This document shows positions 18,850 to 28,043 of a stretch of 64,000 nucleotides of DNA, piece by piece; the stretch's first letter is position 1, and each line of letters starts with the position of its first letter. The stretch is from assembly GCA_016709725.1 (NCBI GenBank), contig JADJMG010000001.1:248001-312000 (forward strand). Direction: 5' to 3'. This DNA is from Bacteroidota bacterium. Its GTDB lineage: Bacteria > Bacteroidota > Bacteroidia > AKYH767-A > OLB10. A program made the position numbers and the translations under genes. Below the pieces are notes generated by a model, which saw nothing but the letters and a program-made list of their open reading frames with translations, did not search any database and was not told where the DNA came from.

Positions 18850-20695
18850 ATGGCCGATAATCAAAAAGTACTAGACCGAGTAATCATCAAATTTGCTGGA
18901 GACTCTGGTGATGGGATGCAACTAACCGGAACTCAATTTACAAATACAGCAGCGATGCTTGGAAATGATTTGAGTACATTTCCAGATTTCCCTGCAGAAA
19001 TTCGTGCCCCACAGGGTACAATTCCTGGAGTTTCTGGATATCAATTGCACTTTGGTTCTGTAAATATTTTCACACCTGGAGATGAATGTGATGTTTTAGT
19101 AGCGATGAATGCTGCAGCATTAAAAGCCAACCTTCGTCATTTACGCAAAGGAGGAACCATCATTGCGAATTCAGATGGATTTGATCCGAAAAACTTAAGA
19201 TTAGCCAATTATGCTGATGGAATTAATCCGATCACAGATGGATCTCTTGAGAATTTCAGATTGATCACGATTGATGTGACTAAGATGACTCGTGCAGCGT
19301 TGACTGAATCTGGTATGGGAATCAAAGAAATCGACCGTGCAAAAAACATGTTCGTATTGGGATTCCTTTATTGGATGTACAATCGTGAGCTTAATTATAC
19401 AGAGAACTTCCTGAATGAGAAATTTGGTAAAAAGCCAGATGTACTTGAGGCAAACCTTAAAGTTTTAAAAGCAGGATACAATTTTGGTGAGACCAGCGAA
19501 ACCATTGCGGATCGTTACATTGTAAATCCAGCACCAATGGCTCCTGGTACGTATCGAAATATTATGGGTAACCAAGCAACCGCTTTAGGCTTAATTGCAG
19601 CATCACAAAAATGTGGGTTAGATTTATTTTTAGGTTCCTACCCTATTACTCCAGCTACAGATATTTTACATGATTTATCAAAATACAAGCATTTCGGTGT
19701 AACTACTTATCAAGCAGAAGATGAAATTGCTGCTATTTGTTCGGTGATTGGTGCTGCATTCGGAGGAAAACTCGCTGTGACTACTTCTTCGGGTCCTGGT
19801 ATCGCTTTAAAAGGTGAAGCGATGGGATTAGGAATGATGTTAGAGTTGCCTATGATTATCGTAAATGTTCAGCGTGGTGGTCCATCAACTGGATTACCAA
19901 CGAAAACAGAGCAGAGTGATTTGTTCCAAGCAATGTACGGCAGAAACGGTGAAGCACCGATTCCAGTAATTTGTGCTACTTCGCCGGCTGATTGTTTTTC
20001 TGCAGTCTATGAAGCATGTCGAATTGCCATTGAGTTTATGACTCCGGTAATTTTCTTAAGCGACGGTTACATTGCAAATGGATCTGAACCTTGGAGATAC
20101 CCACAAGCTTCTGACTTAAAAGAATTCAAAGGAAATTTCATTACTGAAGTTCCAGAAGGTGGATTCTTATCTTACAAACGTGATGAAAAACTTTCAAGAC
20201 CATGGGCTATTCCAGGAGTGAAAAAATTAAAACATCGTATTGGTAGATTAGAAAAAACGCATGAAACTGGGAACATCAGTTACGATCCAGAAAACCATGA
20301 ATTCATGATGCGTATGCGTGAAGCAAAAGTCAATAAAATTGCAGATTATATTCCATTGCAAACCATAGACAATGGTGCGGGAGAAAGGTAAAATTCTAGT
20401 CTTAGGCTGGGGATCAACCCATGGTGCAATCAAAGCAGCGGTGAAAGAAGCAAGAGAAAAAGGAATGGATGTGAGTCATGCACAAATTCGTCATCTTCAT
20501 CCTTTCCCAAAAAACTTAGGAGAGATTCTTTACAACTTCGATACGATTTTAATTCCAGAGATGAATACAGGTCAGTTATGTTCTATCATTCGTGATAAAT
20601 TCATGGTTCCTGCTATTGGTTTGAATAAAATCAAAGGAATGCCGTTCTCTACCACGGAAATATTCGCGAAGATTGAAGAACTAGCGAAAAAATAA
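18850..20695 (+). CDS. korA: 2-oxoglutarate:ferredoxin oxidoreductase, fused gamma-alpha subunit (one frameshift)
   Basis: KorA works with KorB to decarboxylate 2-oxoglutarate to succinyl-CoA with reduction of ferredoxin, in place of the NAD-linked dehydrogenase. The gamma domain comes first (about residues 1-190; IKFAGDSGDGMQLTG). Then come the alpha pyrimidine-binding domain (GSYPITPATDIL, AEDEIAA, TTSSGPG) and a transketolase-C-like end (LVLGWGSTHG). Frames 18850-20391 and 20372-20695 join by removing one A from the AAA run near 20385-20387, giving G-E-G-K-I-L and 614 residues, normal for the Bacteroidota fusion. korB follows after 46 bases, so the two form an operon. The substrate could be another 2-oxoacid; 2-oxoglutarate is the best guess from the fused form. 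Confidence 0.93.
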
Positions 20696-20741
20696 ATTAT
20701 CATTTTCATTAAACCAACGAATTAAAATATTCCCCATAGCT

Positions 20742-21785
20742 ATGTCAGCAACGACCACATCAGCAGAAGAGAAAAAATTTACGAGTAAAGAACTTGTGAC
20801 CGACCAAGAAGTACGTTGGTGTCCAGGTTGTGGAGATTATTCCATCCTCAAACAAGTCCAAACAGTAGTTCCAGAATTAGGAATTCCAAGAGAAGATATT
20901 GTTTTCATATCGGGAATTGGATGTTCATCTCGTTTCCCTTATTACATGGAAACTTATGGAATGCACAGTATCCACGGTCGTGCAGCTGCGATTGTGAGTG
21001 GATTAAAATGTGTGCGTCCTGAGCTTAGCATTTGGATGGTAAGTGGTGATGGAGATTCATTGTCAATTGGAGGAAATCACTTCATTCATTTATTGAGAAG
21101 AAACTTCGATATCAATTTGCTTTTATTCAACAATGAAATTTATGGTTTAACGAAAGGACAATATTCACCTACTTCACACGAAGGAAAAGTGACGAAGTCA
21201 ACTCCTATGGGATCAATTGATCATCCTTTCAATCCAATTGCTTTAGCTCTTGGTGCGAACGGTACTTTTGTTGCACGTTCTATGGACCGTGATCCAGTGC
21301 ATTTAAAAGAAATGTTAAAGCGTTCACACGGACATAAAGGAACTTCCTTTTTAGAAATTTATCAGAACTGTAATGTATTTAATGATGGAGCTTTTGAAAT
21401 TTTCACGGATAAAGGAAGCAAGAAAGAAGAAACTATTTTTATTGAGCAAGACAAGCCGTTAATCTTCGGACAAAATGCTGACAAAGGAATTAAGCTTGAA
21501 GGATTCAAACCCGTAATTGTAGATTTAAATGCAAATGGTAATTCTGCCAATGATTTGTGGATCCACGATGAAAAAGATTTAACTAAAGCTGGAATTTTAT
21601 CAAGATTCTTTGATCGTCCAGAAGGTGGGGTTGATCATCTACCACGTCCATTTGGTGTATTCTATTCTGCTGATCGTTCTTGTTACGAAGATGGGCTTAA
21701 GGCACAAATTGAATTAGCAAAAAGCAAGAAGAAAGCCGATTTAGATTCCATTTTAAAAGGAAGAGAAACCTGGGTAATCGGATAA
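20742..21785 (+). CDS. korB: 2-oxoglutarate:ferredoxin oxidoreductase, beta subunit
   Basis: The 347-residue beta subunit binds thiamine diphosphate and a 4Fe-4S cluster. Visible motifs are WCPGCGDYSIL (residues 27-37) and GIGCSSRF (cluster cysteines), VSGDGDSLSIGGNHF with a downstream LFNNEIYGLTKGQ (thiamine diphosphate/Mg motif), and SFLEIYQNC (a further Cys). Length and motif order are normal. It is the second gene of the korAB pair. After its stop codon comes a region of long imperfect repeats and then convergent nadE. Confidence 0.96.
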   Translation: MSATTTSAEEKKFTSKELVTDQEVRWCPGCGDYSILKQVQTVVPELGIPREDIVFISGIGCSSRFPYYMETYGMHSIHGRAAAIVSGLKCVRPELSIWMVSGDGDSLSIGGNHFIHLLRRNFDINLLLFNNEIYGLTKGQYSPTSHEGKVTKSTPMGSIDHPFNPIALALGANGTFVARSMDRDPVHLKEMLKRSHGHKGTSFLEIYQNCNVFNDGAFEIFTDKGSKKEETIFIEQDKPLIFGQNADKGIKLEGFKPVIVDLNANGNSANDLWIHDEKDLTKAGILSRFFDRPEGGVDHLPRPFGVFYSADRSCYEDGLKAQIELAKSKKKADLDSILKGRETWVIG

Positions 21786-21788
21786 TTA

Positions 21789-22135
21789 CAGTGTGAGAAT
21801 GAGTGTGAGAGCGATGATAACCATGCAAGCATGGATACTAATCCTTCATGAAACTCTATAAATTTCGCTGTTTTTCGCTGTTAAGCCCCTCGAGAGCCTC
21901 AGAAGTGTGAGAATCAGTGAGACGATCATGCACATGGCTACCTTTCATGACTCTAAACTCTCGCACTCATCTTTTTTCGCTCTGTTAAAGCTGCCCTCGA
22001 GAGCCTCAGAAAAACAGTGTGAGAATCAGTGAGAGTGCGATGTTACTATTTCAGGCATCAATACTTACTCTTCGTGAAAATTCATAATTTCTCGCACTCA
22101 TTCTCGCTCTCACTCTGTTCTTCCGCTCTCACACT
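21789..22135. repeat. Three imperfect ~115-bp repeats with internal inverted arms
   Basis: The korB-nadE convergent gap holds three related units starting near 21790, 21905 and 22016, each beginning GTGTGAGAATSAGTG. CCTCGAGAGCCTCAGAA ends unit 1 and unit 2 (near 21888 and 21994). Each unit carries the complementary words later (TCTCGCACTCAT, CTCTCACACTG), so each could fold into a long imperfect hairpin. The DNA is rich in alternating GA and TC words. No ORF is supported. It may serve as a two-sided terminator. Confidence 0.75.
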
Positions 22136-22170
22136 GTTTCTCCCTCTCTCCGATTCTCCTAACTCCTACT

Positions 22171-23823
22171 CTATCCAAGGTATTTTGCAACGAGCGGCAT
22201 TCTCCGACCTCTGCCAAATGCTTTTGAAGTAACGCGTAAGACGGGTGCGAACTGAAATCTTTTCCATTCATTATTATTTACCATTTTCAAAATGCGGTAA
22301 ACGAGCGCTTCGTCGAAACCATCTTTAATAATTTTATCTGGACCTTTTTGTTGTTCGATGTAACGATGTAAAATAGCATCTAACACTTCGTAAGGTGGTA
22401 AGGAGTCACTATCGAATTGATCGGGACGTAATTCGGCAGAAGGCGCTTTTGTGATGATTGAATTCGGAATGATTTCATGCTCTCGATTGACAAATTTGGA
22501 TAGTGCGTATACATCCATCTTATAAAGATCGCCAATGACAGAAAGACCGCCACACATATCACCATACAAAGTTCCATAACCTACCGCGAGTTCACTTTTA
22601 TTACTTGTGTTCAATAAAATATAACCGAACTTATTGGAAAGAGCCATCAGAATTAATCCACGAATGCGAGCTTGAATATTTTCTTCTGCTACATTAAATG
22701 CAGTCCCGGCAAAATCCGATTTCAGCGCATTTAAAAACGAATCATACATCGGTGCGATAGGCATGATCTCATGCGTACAACCAATTCTTTCCACCATCTT
22801 CACCGAATCATTGACGGAATGATCGCTAGAAAATTGGGAAGGCATTAAAACCGCATGTACATTTTTTGCACCTAAGGCTTCACAAGCTAAAGCTAAAACC
22901 AATGCAGAATCAATTCCACCACTAAGTCCTAGGATGGCTTTTGCAAAACCCATCTTTTCAAAATAATCACGTACTCCCATCACCAATCCTTGATAAATTC
23001 TTTCGATTCTATCTGATGGAATCGCAGTGGGATTCACATTATTTAAATTGGAAAAAAATCTAGATGATTCATTAAAATCACAAGCAACATAATCTTCTTG
23101 AAAATAGAGAAGTTCATGCTGAATATTTCCATTTGCATCAATCAACATCGATCCGCCATCAAATAACAAATCGGTTTGAGCACCTACATGATTTACGTAT
23201 AAGAGTGGTAACTGATATTCCTTTACATTCTTTATTAAAATTGCTTTTCGATTTTCTGCGTGATGATCGCAAAACGGCGAAGCAGCAATATTGATCATCA
23301 GTTGAGGTTCCTGTTCAATCAATTCTTTCATCGGCCAAAAAGTGTAAAGTGGATCTTCGTCGATATTCCAAAGATCTTCACAAACGGTGAGGGCTATACG
23401 AACTCCTTTTACTTCTACACATTTAAACTCACGATTCGACTCAAACCAGCGATACTCATCAAAGACATCATAAGTAGGTAGCAATGTTTTGTGAACGATT
23501 TGCTGCACTTTACCATTTGCTAATACGTAAGCAGAATTAAACAGATTTTTTCCTTTTGGATCTGCATTAAAAGCAGGTGCGCCTATAATTACTGTCAATT
23601 TGATACAACGTTCGGCAATAATTCGAATGCTTTCATTACATCGGTCGATAAAATGGGAGTAGTCGAGAAAATCAAGTGGTGGGTACCCACATACTGCTAA
23701 TTCAGGAAAAACGAGTAAGTCTACATGATCCTTTTCGGCCTTTTCAATTTCGTCAACGATCCGCGACGTATTATACGTAAAATTACCAATTCGGAAATTC
23801 AGCTGAGAGAGCGCAATTTTCAT
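22171..23823 (-). CDS. nadE: Glutamine-dependent NAD+ synthetase
   Basis: A 550-residue two-domain enzyme making NAD+ from nicotinate adenine dinucleotide, ATP and glutamine. The N-terminal nitrilase-type glutaminase domain shows the Glu-Lys-Cys triad: LVFPELAVCGYPP (Glu near 41), HKTLLPTYDVFDEYRWF (Lys near 113) and ALTVCEDLW (Cys near 149). The C-terminal synthetase domain has the ATP-binding P-loop LGLSGGIDSAL (about 288). The end (TSKAFGRGRRMPL) is family-typical. TACCTTTG lies five bases upstream of the ATG (23829-23836, minus strand), so the transcript is probably leaderless. It converges with korB. Confidence 0.97.
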   Translation of the reverse strand: MKIALSQLNFRIGNFTYNTSRIVDEIEKAEKDHVDLLVFPELAVCGYPPLDFLDYSHFIDRCNESIRIIAERCIKLTVIIGAPAFNADPKGKNLFNSAYVLANGKVQQIVHKTLLPTYDVFDEYRWFESNREFKCVEVKGVRIALTVCEDLWNIDEDPLYTFWPMKELIEQEPQLMINIAASPFCDHHAENRKAILIKNVKEYQLPLLYVNHVGAQTDLLFDGGSMLIDANGNIQHELLYFQEDYVACDFNESSRFFSNLNNVNPTAIPSDRIERIYQGLVMGVRDYFEKMGFAKAILGLSGGIDSALVLALACEALGAKNVHAVLMPSQFSSDHSVNDSVKMVERIGCTHEIMPIAPMYDSFLNALKSDFAGTAFNVAEENIQARIRGLILMALSNKFGYILLNTSNKSELAVGYGTLYGDMCGGLSVIGDLYKMDVYALSKFVNREHEIIPNSIITKAPSAELRPDQFDSDSLPPYEVLDAILHRYIEQQKGPDKIIKDGFDEALVYRILKMVNNNEWKRFQFAPVLRVTSKAFGRGRRMPLVAKYLG

Positions 23824-23828
23824 CGGAG

Positions 23829-23836
23829 CAAAGGTA
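23829..23836 (-). promoter_or_regulatory. -7 promoter box of nadE
   Basis: Minus-strand TACCTTTG ends five bases before the nadE ATG at 23823. Confidence 0.55.
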
Positions 23837-23854
23837 CGGAAATAGAAAAGGCAT

Positions 23855-23886
23855 AAAAAAAGCCGAAATCTTTTATGATTTCGGCT
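23855..23886 (-). terminator. Intrinsic terminator of the PorT-like gene
   Basis: On the minus strand AGCCGAAATC (from 23886), loop ATAAAA, and GATTTCGGCT (to 23861) form a perfect 10-bp stem followed by TTTTTT (23860-23855). It lies 50 bases after the PorT-like stop codon and just upstream of nadE. Confidence 0.9.
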
Positions 23887-23936
23887 AATATGTTGCCTGT
23901 GGAGTACACAGGATATAGTATTTTATCTATTAATTA

Positions 23937-24563
23937 TCAGAACAATATGCCAATATTTAATCCTAAGAAATTAGTAAAAGCCTTACCACCGCCATCGATC
24001 ATATCCACAAAGCCATTATTAAATTCAATTCCACCGAAAGCTACAGTAGAGCCACTAATTTCATACTCAAGACCAGCGGCAATAATCATGTTTACATTCA
24101 TAAAATTAATTTCCTTCTTGGCACTCAATTTATCCTCTCCACCAACATCCTTTAACGCACGAATTCGCATACCGGGAGCGAAACCAAATTGTCCATAATA
24201 ACGAATCTTATTGAATTGATTCGTTAACATTTTTAGACAAATTGGAATTTCAACATACTGCACATTATAGATAACCGATTGGTCTGGAATGCTATCAACA
24301 CCCGAATCGTATTTGAGCTTTCCGCCTCTATAAGACATTTGGGCTCCTGTTGCCAAGGCATAATTATCGGCTAAACGAAATTCAGTTTGAACACCATAGG
24401 TAAAGCCTAAACGGTAACCTTCACGGTCAAGGCTTTTTGTATCTGGTTTAATCCAAGCCATACTCGGCGTGATTTTAAAACCGAAATGAAATTTCTGATC
24501 TTGTGCCTTCGTTAAAACAGGTAAAAAGAAGCCAATCATTAAAATTAATATAAGTTTGCGCAT
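23937..24563 (-). CDS. PorT-like outer-membrane beta-barrel protein
   Basis: A 208-residue exported protein (start at the ATG 24563, directly before the signal peptide MRKLILILMIGFFLPVLTKA; a longer frame to 24593 would add ten polar residues and overlap divergent gldB). The mature part shows eight or so amphipathic strands (FGFKITPSMAW, YGVQTEFRLADNYAL, YVEIPICLKM, YYGQFGFAPGM) of the PorT/OMP_b-brl_2 family and ends in a phenylalanine, as outer-membrane barrels do. PorT proper is needed for T9SS in Porphyromonas; this one may be just a general barrel. It is divergent from gldB. Confidence 0.8.
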   Translation of the reverse strand: MRKLILILMIGFFLPVLTKAQDQKFHFGFKITPSMAWIKPDTKSLDREGYRLGFTYGVQTEFRLADNYALATGAQMSYRGGKLKYDSGVDSIPDQSVIYNVQYVEIPICLKMLTNQFNKIRYYGQFGFAPGMRIRALKDVGGEDKLSAKKEINFMNVNMIIAAGLEYEISGSTVAFGGIEFNNGFVDMIDGGGKAFTNFLGLNIGILF

Positions 24564-24584
24564 AACCATTAGATTAGAAGTACA

Positions 24585-25649
24585 ATGATACACAAAACCA
24601 AGCTAGGAATCTATATTTTCACACTGATATTATTGACTTATAGTTGTGGACAAAATGGAAAAGACGAAAAGCGCCCTGAGCCCATTGAGATTACGGATGA
24701 AATCCCAACATTAAAAATCGTTCGATTCGAAGAAGAATTAACTACTAAGAACCAAATCGTTGACACAGCTAAAATCAGAGCGTTACGCTCAACATACGGG
24801 GATTTTTTTGAGCTCTGGTGTGTACAATTAGCTTCTATCATTCCACCCAGTAAGAGAAAACCATTAGATGCTGAAATTGCGAATAACCTTAATCAATATT
24901 TAAAGGACCAGTACATCCATGAAATTTTTATGGATTGTCAAAAAGAATTTGGTGATTTAACATGGTTAGAAAAAGAATTAACGTTAGCATTTGAACGTTA
25001 CAAAATAGCCTTCCCGGGAAAGAAAATCCCAACGATCATGACTTACATTTCTCCATTTAGTAGTAACATCATGACCATGGATAGTACATTAGGAGTAGGA
25101 TTGCATTTTTATTTAGGTCAAGATTATAAATACTATCCAAGTCTTCAGTTGCCGATGTATATGATGAAAAAACTCGAACCAGAATACATCGTCAATGATA
25201 TGATGAAAGGATGGCTCGACAGTGAATTTTTAGATGATAGCACACAAAAAAATTGTTTAGCACAAATGCTCTTTCAAGGCAAAATTTTATATGCGATGGA
25301 TGTACTCTCTCCTGAAACTCATGACACCATTAAATTAGGATATTCACCGGCGCAACTCACTTGGGCGAATGAACACGAGGAGCAAATTTGGGCGTTTTTT
25401 ATTGAACAAGATTTATTGTACAACATCAATCCAAAAGTTTATTTGAAGTATATTCACGATGGAAATAGTACCAATGGATTTCCCAAAGAGTCACCTGCAC
25501 GACTTGGCTCATTCATAGGATGGCATATTATTCGCTCGTATATGCAGGAGCATCCAAACACCAATTTATTACAATTATTTATGGAAAAAGATGCGCAATC
25601 GATCCTTTCGAAATCTGCGTATAAACCAAAAAACAATACCGTCTCATGA
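24585..25649 (+). CDS. gldB: Gliding-motility lipoprotein GldB
   Basis: A 354-residue lipoprotein with a signal peptide and lipobox (LTYSC, Cys near residue 21). The body matches GldB: IVRFEEELT near the start, a central helical part, and LPMYMMKKLEPEYIVNDMMKGWL (in shorter pieces, about 200-225), ending with PARLGSFIGWHIIRSYM. GldB is needed for gliding and T9SS function in Flavobacterium. Its stop overlaps the start of the MBL gene (ATGA), so they are translationally coupled. No gldC follows, unlike the arrangement known from Flavobacterium. Confidence 0.92.
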   Translation: MIHKTKLGIYIFTLILLTYSCGQNGKDEKRPEPIEITDEIPTLKIVRFEEELTTKNQIVDTAKIRALRSTYGDFFELWCVQLASIIPPSKRKPLDAEIANNLNQYLKDQYIHEIFMDCQKEFGDLTWLEKELTLAFERYKIAFPGKKIPTIMTYISPFSSNIMTMDSTLGVGLHFYLGQDYKYYPSLQLPMYMMKKLEPEYIVNDMMKGWLDSEFLDDSTQKNCLAQMLFQGKILYAMDVLSPETHDTIKLGYSPAQLTWANEHEEQIWAFFIEQDLLYNINPKVYLKYIHDGNSTNGFPKESPARLGSFIGWHIIRSYMQEHPNTNLLQLFMEKDAQSILSKSAYKPKNNTVS

Positions 25650-26293
25650 TGCAAATTGCACGATTCACCTTTAATCCGTTTCAAGAAAATACATATGTTT
25701 TATATGATGAAACATTGGACTGTGTTATTATTGATCCGGGTTGTTATGATCCAGAAGAGAAGGAAGAACTTTTCAATTTCATAAAAACACAAAAGCTAAA
25801 GCCAGTACATTTACTCAATACACACTGTCACATTGATCATGTATTAGGGAATAAATTTGTGGGAGATGCATTTCATCTTCAACCCCAGATTCACGAATTA
25901 GAAGAAAAATTACTGGCAGCTTGCTTGCAATACGGTCAAGTATATGGAATCTTTATGGAGGCTTCTCCTACTCCCATTACAAATTTAAAAGAAGGCGCTA
26001 CCATAAAATTTGGAAACTGTCAACTTGAAATGATTCATACTCCAGGACATAGTCCAGGAAGTATTTGTTTTTGGCATAAAGAAAGTGATACCTTAATTGG
26101 CGGAGATGTATTATTTTCACAAAGTATAGGGCGAACTGACTTGCCTGGTGGAGATACGCAAACATTACTCCGAAGCATCAGAGAAAAACTATTTATTTTG
26201 CCTGGGAAAACAATTGTTTATCCAGGTCATGGGTCAGAAACAAGCATTGAATTTGAAAAAGTAAACAATCCATTTTTAGTTGAGCATTCTTAA
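25646..26293 (+). CDS. MBL-fold metallo-hydrolase (glyoxalase-II-like)
   Basis: A 215-residue zinc hydrolase of the metallo-beta-lactamase fold. The metal motif is LLNTHCHIDHVLG (about 55-67), with HTPGHSPGSICF (near 132), GGDVLF (near 153) and YPGHG (near 193) supplying the remaining ligands. Length matches the short hydroxyacylglutathione-hydrolase-like family of Bacteroidota; the true substrate is unknown, as these bacteria often lack glutathione. Translation is coupled to gldB by a four-base overlap. Confidence 0.92.
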   Translation: MMQIARFTFNPFQENTYVLYDETLDCVIIDPGCYDPEEKEELFNFIKTQKLKPVHLLNTHCHIDHVLGNKFVGDAFHLQPQIHELEEKLLAACLQYGQVYGIFMEASPTPITNLKEGATIKFGNCQLEMIHTPGHSPGSICFWHKESDTLIGGDVLFSQSIGRTDLPGGDTQTLLRSIREKLFILPGKTIVYPGHGSETSIEFEKVNNPFLVEHS

Positions 26294-26295
26294 AA

Positions 26296-27792
26296 ATGAA
26301 TATGAAACCAATCTTGAAATATTTCATTCTATTGATTTTTTTAAGTCCGACTTACCTAAGTTGGGCGCAGTCTGTTCAAATTTCTGCGGATAACATCGAC
26401 AATAACGGTTTCGACTATGCGAAAGTAATTGGACAAGACGAAGAGGGTGTATATATTTTAATGAGCAATCTATCCTTAGAAACGAGTAGAGATCGTTTTG
26501 GATTGAAATCGAGAAAATATGAACTCAGTTATTTTGGTTACAATCTACAACCAAAGTGGAGAAAAACCGTTGATGCAATTCCTTCAGGTGGCTCTTTAGA
26601 AAGCATTGGATTCTTTAATGAAAAACCAGTAATCATTTCCAGTATGCAATCGCGTTCAAGTGGAGAGATTCAACTTTTTTTAAGTGTATTAAATGCAAAA
26701 GGTGAAACAGAAGTTAATGGATTGAAAATTTATTCGAGTACGATTCAAAAATCATCTGAGCTCTCTAAACCTCGATTGGTAATTTCACCCAATCGCCGTT
26801 TTATGGGTGTTGCCATGGAAGAATCAGGAAATGGAAACATCCAAATTCATTATGCCTGTGTGAATGATTCTTTCTTGGTTTCTTATCAATTTAAATCTGA
26901 AATTAATTATTCTGCAAAAAATGCGGAGTTGAGTGAATTTGCAACAAGTAATACCGAAGATTTATTATTTCTTGCCTTCACAAAAGATGTTTCTGAAAGC
27001 AAGAAAAACAGATTACGACAATATAAAATTTTCCATGTGAATAAGATGGAAAACAAAATGAAAGAATATGATTTCAATCGAGTAGATCAGTACATGAACG
27101 AAGCGGCGTTGGTTATCGATAAAATCAACAATCAAGCGATTGTCACTGGATTCTATTCTGACCAAACTTCCTTCGCTGGAGCTAGTTTGCTCTATGCAAC
27201 ACTCGGGTTAAATGGTGGTAATGAATTAAAAATTAATAGTGGTAAATTAAACAATGAAGCCCAGTTAAAATTCATTGGACAAAGAAATACGGGTACAGGA
27301 GCAAGTTTAATTAGTTATCCCATTCGAAATGTTATTCCTAGAAATGACGGTGGAGCGATTATTATTGCAGAAGCGGCTTATCTCAGTGAATATAATTTTT
27401 ACGATTACTTCACGCAAACTTTTAATCGAAGAATTGAATTTCATTTTGACAACATCCTCACCCTTTCCGTAAATGCAGATGGTAGTATTCATTGGAGTCA
27501 GTTGATCAGAAAAGAGCAAACATCGATGGATGATGAGGGTTTGTATTCATCCTTTAATACCATTTTAACTCCCGAAGAATTAACTATTGTATTCAATAAT
27601 GACATTGGCAGAAGCAATGAAATCACGGGCAATTCAATTGATCCAAAAGGAGAAATGAAAAGTAAAAAAATTAGTAAAAAGAGTGATAGCATTTCCATTT
27701 TACCAAGAGCAGGAAAGCAAGTAGATGAAAATACTTTTATCGTTCCTGCGGTAACGAAGAAGAGATTGTTTTTAGTGAAGTTTGAGGTGTAG
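26296..27792 (+). CDS. Exported protein of unknown function
   Basis: A 498-residue protein with a signal peptide (about 1-24, ending WAQ). No family is recognised with confidence. The mature chain has repeated beta patterns (for example YELSYFGYNLQPKW, IGFFNEKPVII, LFLAFTKDV, GGAIIIAEAAY, FDNILTLSVNADG), suggesting a beta-propeller. It begins two bases after the MBL gene and is likely cotranscribed with gldB. It ends without a T9SS domain, so periplasmic location is an inference. Its TAG stop codon is the first three bases of a palindromic repeat. Confidence 0.6.
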   Translation: MNMKPILKYFILLIFLSPTYLSWAQSVQISADNIDNNGFDYAKVIGQDEEGVYILMSNLSLETSRDRFGLKSRKYELSYFGYNLQPKWRKTVDAIPSGGSLESIGFFNEKPVIISSMQSRSSGEIQLFLSVLNAKGETEVNGLKIYSSTIQKSSELSKPRLVISPNRRFMGVAMEESGNGNIQIHYACVNDSFLVSYQFKSEINYSAKNAELSEFATSNTEDLLFLAFTKDVSESKKNRLRQYKIFHVNKMENKMKEYDFNRVDQYMNEAALVIDKINNQAIVTGFYSDQTSFAGASLLYATLGLNGGNELKINSGKLNNEAQLKFIGQRNTGTGASLISYPIRNVIPRNDGGAIIIAEAAYLSEYNFYDYFTQTFNRRIEFHFDNILTLSVNADGSIHWSQLIRKEQTSMDDEGLYSSFNTILTPEELTIVFNNDIGRSNEITGNSIDPKGEMKSKKISKKSDSISILPRAGKQVDENTFIVPAVTKKRLFLVKFEV

Positions 27793-27810
27793 TCGCGAGG
27801 CTTCGCGATT
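27790..27810. repeat. Palindromic repeat overlapping a stop codon, copy 1
   Basis: TAG followed by TCGCGAGGCTTCGCGA, in which TCGCGA pairs with itself around a GGCT loop. The TAG is the stop codon of the preceding gene. An identical 21-base copy lies at 42507-42527, and a degenerate copy at 27824-27844. Confidence 0.85.
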
Positions 27811-28026
27811 GGATGTTGGATGTTAGTCGCGAGGCTTCTCGACTTTCGACTTCGCTCTCGATAAACCCATCAACTTCGCCTAGGGTAGAACTAGAAGCCC
27901 CCACAAACACAGATTCGATTGAAAAAGACTGCTGCAATGACTATAATCATCATAGCTATCTAATTGATTTTCAATAAATAATTGGTATCTTAATTAATAA
28001 AACAGGTTTATATGGTCGCTTGTAAG

Positions 28027-28034
28027 TATTTTTG
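28027..28034 (+). promoter_or_regulatory. -7 promoter box of the desaturase
   Basis: TATTTTTG matches TAnnTTTG and ends nine bases before the ATG at 28044. Confidence 0.5.
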
Positions 28035-28043
28035 CACTCGAAT

